NCBI GenBank assembly: GCA_039000515.1
Contig: JBCFYV010011172.1
Span: forward strand, 71,807,941 to 71,871,940
Origin: Timema cristinae
Taxonomy: Eukaryota; Arthropoda; Insecta; Phasmatodea; Timematidae
Direction: 5' to 3'
Length of the DNA: 64,000 bases
Shown: positions 60,133-64,000 of the stretch, piece after piece
Layout: each line of letters begins with the position of its first letter
Numbering within the stretch: the stretch's first letter is position 1
Made by a program: the position numbers and the translations under genes
The notes under the pieces: model-generated
Databases searched by the model: none
The model's input: the letters and a program-made list of their open reading frames with translations, nothing else
What the model was told of the DNA's origin: nothing

Positions 60133-61845
60133 CCATTAACCTGTAGTACCACTTTTGAATTTAGAACCTTTTGATGCCAAAGTTTAGTACTAGTTTTATA
60201 CCATTTTTGTACCCGTACCCGTTTTGAGTAATTAGCATATCAAAGTGGTGACTCTAGGTTAATGCAGTTGTACAACTTTTGAATTTTGAACTGTTTTTTG
60301 ATGCCAAAGTTTTGTATCCGTACCCATTTTGAGTAATTAGCATATCAAAGTGGTGACTCCAGGTTAATGCTGTTGTACCACTTTTGAATATTTTCATGCC
60401 AAAGTTTTGTACTAGTTTTGTACCATTTTGAGTAATTAGCATATCAACGTGGTGACTTCCGGTTAATGCTGTTGTACCACTTTTGAATTTTTTTATACCA
60501 AAGTTTAGTACTAGTTTTGTACCATTTTGTACCCGTACCCATTTTGAGTAATTAGCATATCAAAGTGGTGACTCAAGGTAAATGCTGTTTTACTACTTTT
60601 TAATTTTGAACTTTTTTGATGCCAAAGTTTTGTACTAGTTTTGTACCATTTTGTACCAGAAAGAAAAAGTATTGTACCCGTACGCGTTTTGAGTAATTAG
60701 CATATCAAAGTGAGTACTCCACGTACTCCAGGTAAATGCGGTTGTACCCCTTTTGATTTTGAACTTTTTTTGATGCCAAAGTTTTGTAATAGTTTTGTAC
60801 CGTTTTGTAACACAAATAAGTTTTGAACCCGTACTCATTTTCAGTAATTAGCATATCAAAGTGGTGACTCCAGGTTAATGCTGTTGTACCAATTTTGAAT
60901 TTTTTGATGCCAAAGTTTTGTACTAGTTTTGTACTAGTTTTGTACCGTTTTGTAACACAAATAAGTTTTGTACCCGTACCCATTTTGAGTAATTAGCATA
61001 TCAAAGTGGTGACTCCAGGTTAATGCTGTTGTACCACTTTTGAATATTTTCATGCCAAAGTTTTGTACTAGTTTTGTACCATTTTGAGTAATTAGCATAT
61101 CAACGTGGTGACTTCCGGTTAATGCTGTTGTACCACTTTTGAATTTTTTTATACCAAAGTTTAGTACTAGTTTTGTACCATTTTGTACCCGTACCCATTT
61201 TGAGTAATTAGCATATCAAAGTGGTGACTCAAGGTAAATGCTGTTTTACTACTTTTTAATTTTGAACTTTTTTGATGCCAAAGTTTTGTACTAGTTTTGT
61301 ACCATTTTGTACCAGAAAGAAAAAGTATTGTACCCGTACGCGTTTTGAGTAATTAGCATATCAAAGTGAGTAATCCACGTACTCCAGATAAATGCGGTTG
61401 TACCCCTTTTGATTTTGAACTTTTTTTGATGCAAAGTTTTGTAATAGTTTTGTACCGTTTTGTAACACAAATAAGTTTTGTACCCGTACTAATTTTCAGT
61501 AATTAGCATATCAAAGTGGTGACTCCAGGTTAATGCTGTTGTACCACTTTTGAATTTTTTGATGCCAAAGTTTTGTACTAGTTTTTGTACCGTTTTGTAA
61601 CACAAATAAGTTTTGTACCCGTACCCATTTTGAGTAATTAGCATATCAAAGTGGTGACTCCAGGTTAATGCTGTTGTACCACTTTTGAATTTTTTCATGC
61701 CAAAGTTTTGTACTAGTTCTGTACCGTTTTGTACCACAAAGAGAAAGTTTTGTACCCGTACCCATTTTGAGTAATTAGCATATCAAAGTGTCACGTGACT
61801 CCAGGTTAATGCTGTTGTACCACTATTGAAATTTTTTCAAATAAA
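60133..61845. repeat. Expanded tandem array, right arm, with a 656-bp higher-order repeat
   Basis: This is the mirror of 58905-59465 but about three times longer. A block from 60361 to 61016 is repeated from 61017 to about 61672 with few differences, for example both contain 'atattttcatgccaaagttt' and 'gtggtgacttccggttaatg'. That and further units account for the length difference between the arms. Confidence 0.9.
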
Positions 61846-62189
61846 CATCTGGTGAGGGTAGTGATAAATAATAATGTACACTATTTATCAGAGAAAAATT
61901 TATTTAAGGTAAAATTAGAGATAACTTATTTTTGAAGGTTTTGTCACTAACTATAATAACCTATACGATTGAGTATGTAGACTACGATTTTGTCGTACCA
62001 TTTATTTGAGTTTATTAGTAAGCAGGCAAAATAAAAAATAACTAAAATTTAATGTGCTAAATTTGGCCACTGTGCTTTGGCTAATTTTTAAAATTTAAAG
62101 GCTAAGGAGGCAATAATATATTTTAAAAGCAGTTTCATTTCGAAGACTATAACAATTTTGACTATAAATATATCTGTTATTTTTATTAC

Positions 62190-62450
62190 TGATATTACCA
62201 CGTCATACTACCTGTTCATGTTATACGCATATATGATAATCTAATTGGGTGGTAATGAGGAAAGAAGCATTTGAGAGGTTATCTACCAGCATTTTTATTT
62301 TGGAAGATGGGGAAACAATTTAGGAAAAACTACCCTCAATAGACTCGACCAGGATTTGCACCCCAAGTGCTCCGCTATCAGCAGGCCAATTTAACACTAG
62401 TGACACCTTAGACCACTCAGCCACTGAAGTGGGTATCTGTTATTTAATAC
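62190..62450 (-). repeat. SINE family A, right arm copy
   Basis: Mirror image of 58325-58560 with a few substitutions; 'aggatttgcaccccaagtgc' is the B-box side on the plus strand. Confidence 0.7.
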
Positions 62451-62794
62451 GGTGTTTACAGTTTTCAAACATCTATAGGATTTACACAATTTTCCAGAAA
62501 TAAATGTTTTTGGGAATAATTTTTATCCTATTGGTAGAGTTTAACTTGAGTAATATCTCCATGGTGTCAGCCTGCAAGCAGGCTATACCAATCGAGAGGC
62601 TGCCGTATGTTGGCGAAGATAGTGCCAACATTTTCAAGATGAGGGTGCCATGTGGTTAGCACAACGAGCCCTCCAGACTTCTATCTCAGTTTTATAGACT
62701 GAAGCGCTACTTATTCATTCAATTATCTCCTCATTTGTCCTCACGAGGTTGATTTTGGTTCCGTTTCAGACCCACTGCTTCACAGACAGAATTA

Positions 62795-62875
62795 GGGGCA
62801 CTGGGGATCGAACTTGGGACTTCAGTATCTGAAGCCAGTAAATCTGACCACTATACAACAGAGGCGGTCGGGTAT
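62795..62875 (-). repeat. tRNA-derived SINE head, right arm copy
   Basis: 'ggggatcgaacttgggactt' is the reverse complement of the B-box region of the left copy. It is followed by an (ACTT)n run at about 62878-62903 that is much shorter on the left. Confidence 0.6.
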
Positions 62876-64000
62876 CAAATACTTACTTACTTACTTACTT
62901 ACTTTATGGCATAGGGAACACAAAAGTTCATTAATTTTAATGGTTTTAAATATATATTTACTTATCATCGGCTTCATGTCGTGGTCAATATTGCTAAAGT
63001 GCTATGACTGAGCACTGATTGCGTAAATTAATCAGCTCAATAACTTGACTAGTTCGATTCCCTGTTAGGTTGAAATTACTTAGTACTAGCGTGATACGAA
63101 CTCGGCCAAGGCACAAGAGATTTTGAACATACAATAAGTGCGTTACAGAGTGTTAGTAACATTTACTTTCAGCTAAGAGCTTTTCTTTAAAAAAAAAAGT
63201 ACTTGAAATATCAGAATAATCGCTGCATTGTTATATAGAAGTATTTAATTGTATCTTAATTTTGATATTATTTCTACAGTAAATAAAATAGTATAGCTGC
63301 TCATCCATTGTACTTAAATTAGTAGATACAGATAGCCTAAGCGCCAGTAATATGCATACCATTAAAAAAAACCTTACCCTTTACTACAAGAAGTTAAATA
63401 ATCAATTATATCTTTGATTTTCTTTGTGCGCCCTTTCTTCATAAACTTGTTATTCACAAGGATATAAAATAATATTTTGTAAATACTTCTCCACCTCAAA
63501 ATTTATACAATCCATTGGATTTTGTTCGAAAGCAAAAAGGTCACATATTGTTAATTATATAAAAAGTAATCACCGTGGGTACTTATTGTTCGGCATTCGA
63601 TACATTTCTTCCAAAACGAGCGCACAAACTGCGAGAATGCAACAGGTTCAAATTAAAAGTAATCACATTTAACACGCTAATAAAATAAAATTAACATTTT
63701 CACATCTTGACTACCAAAAACTTCGTTCATTAACTTTTTGAAAAATAACTTATTCCAAAGTTCAATGAGAGTCAAATCCTAGAACGTAAAATAAAAACTA
63801 GTATATAAAATTATACTGAGAACGTCTCCAAATTACATTTAGACCAAACTTTATTTAAAATAACTATGTTTGATATGAGAAGGAATGTTTATTTTCATTT
63901 ATTATAATAGTGGATTAAAAATTCAATTTACATTAGTTTTCATTTACTTTAAATATTAACACTTATTATTACAACGTGTAGTGCTAAAGAATGAGAAAAC

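Larger units (their letters stand above)
56769..64000. repeat. Giant spacerless palindrome (inverted duplication)
   Basis: The centre is CAGGGCCTTAAGGCCCTG, with the axis between 59799 and 59800. The left arm (56769-59799) is matched in reverse by the right arm (59800-64000): position 56769 pairs with 64000, the last base of the window, so the true ends are unknown. The right arm is about 1.17 kb longer because its tandem array is larger. Arms share unique DNA, a SINE (58325/62450), a tRNA-like repeat (57885/62875) and a short ORF. Differences include point changes, a 6-bp indel and an (ACTT)n expansion on the right (about 62878-62903). Confidence 0.95.

Noticed and set aside
58981..61737. 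Several 60-105 codon ORFs with 'HFDMLITQNGYGYKT' repeats
   Set aside because: These are read-throughs of the palindrome's tandem array on both strands; copies carry frequent frame changes.
56769..64000. Foldback-type transposon interpretation of the palindrome
   Set aside because: Foldback elements also have tandem repeats in long inverted arms, but here the arms continue into non-repeated DNA and share older SINE insertions, so a segmental inverted duplication explains more.

Overview
This is AT-rich animal nuclear DNA, almost certainly eukaryotic and most plausibly from an arthropod. The evidence is GT-AG style splice signals, AATAAA poly(A) signals, tRNA-derived SINEs with (TAA)n tails, a decayed R1/Jockey-like LINE tail, and several DNA-transposon families (hAT, PIF/Harbinger-like, Transib-like). 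A short run of TTAGG-type units near 30605 fits an arthropod but is weak evidence. I could not identify the species. Most of the window is intergenic and dominated by repeats.

Region by region. 1-5.8 kb: decayed SINEs, one small terminal-inverted-repeat (TIR) element, no gene. 5.88-8.47 kb: the best protein gene, with a GC-rich promoter, a 476-codon ORF on the + strand and two poly(A) signals. 8.5-24 kb: AT-rich DNA with minisatellites, hAT and other TIR elements, SINEs and one candidate 43-nt coding exon at 24049-24091. 26.5-30.05 kb: a GC-richer block with a CACGTG/CCAAT promoter-like patch, direct repeats, a TATA box, a short ORF split by a 706-bp hAT-like element, and a proline-rich ORF broken by a frame change. 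It looks like an integrated element or endogenous viral fragment that I cannot name. 30-51 kb: SINEs, minisatellites, a 1.19-kb Harbinger-like element containing two minisatellites, a second Harbinger-like element, a 485-bp hAT element and a 244-bp tandem duplication.

51.17-52.81 kb: a 1,640-bp element with CACAGTG termini and 5-bp CGGAC target-site duplications, features of the RAG1-related Transib superfamily. 52.85-54.05 kb: the LINE tail. 55.1-55.6 kb: a degenerate purine-rich repeat.

56.77-64.0 kb: a giant spacerless palindrome centred between 59799 and 59800. Its right arm runs off the window. Both arms carry the same unique DNA, SINEs, tandem repeats and a divergently oriented ORF of about 70 codons. 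The arms differ by substitutions, an in-frame 6-bp indel, a microsatellite expansion and a 656-bp higher-order duplication, so they are not simply two copies of one read.

No operon-like organisation or complete multi-gene pathway is visible. The items most worth following are the palindrome with its mirrored ORFs, the Transib-like element, and the 26.5-30 kb block.
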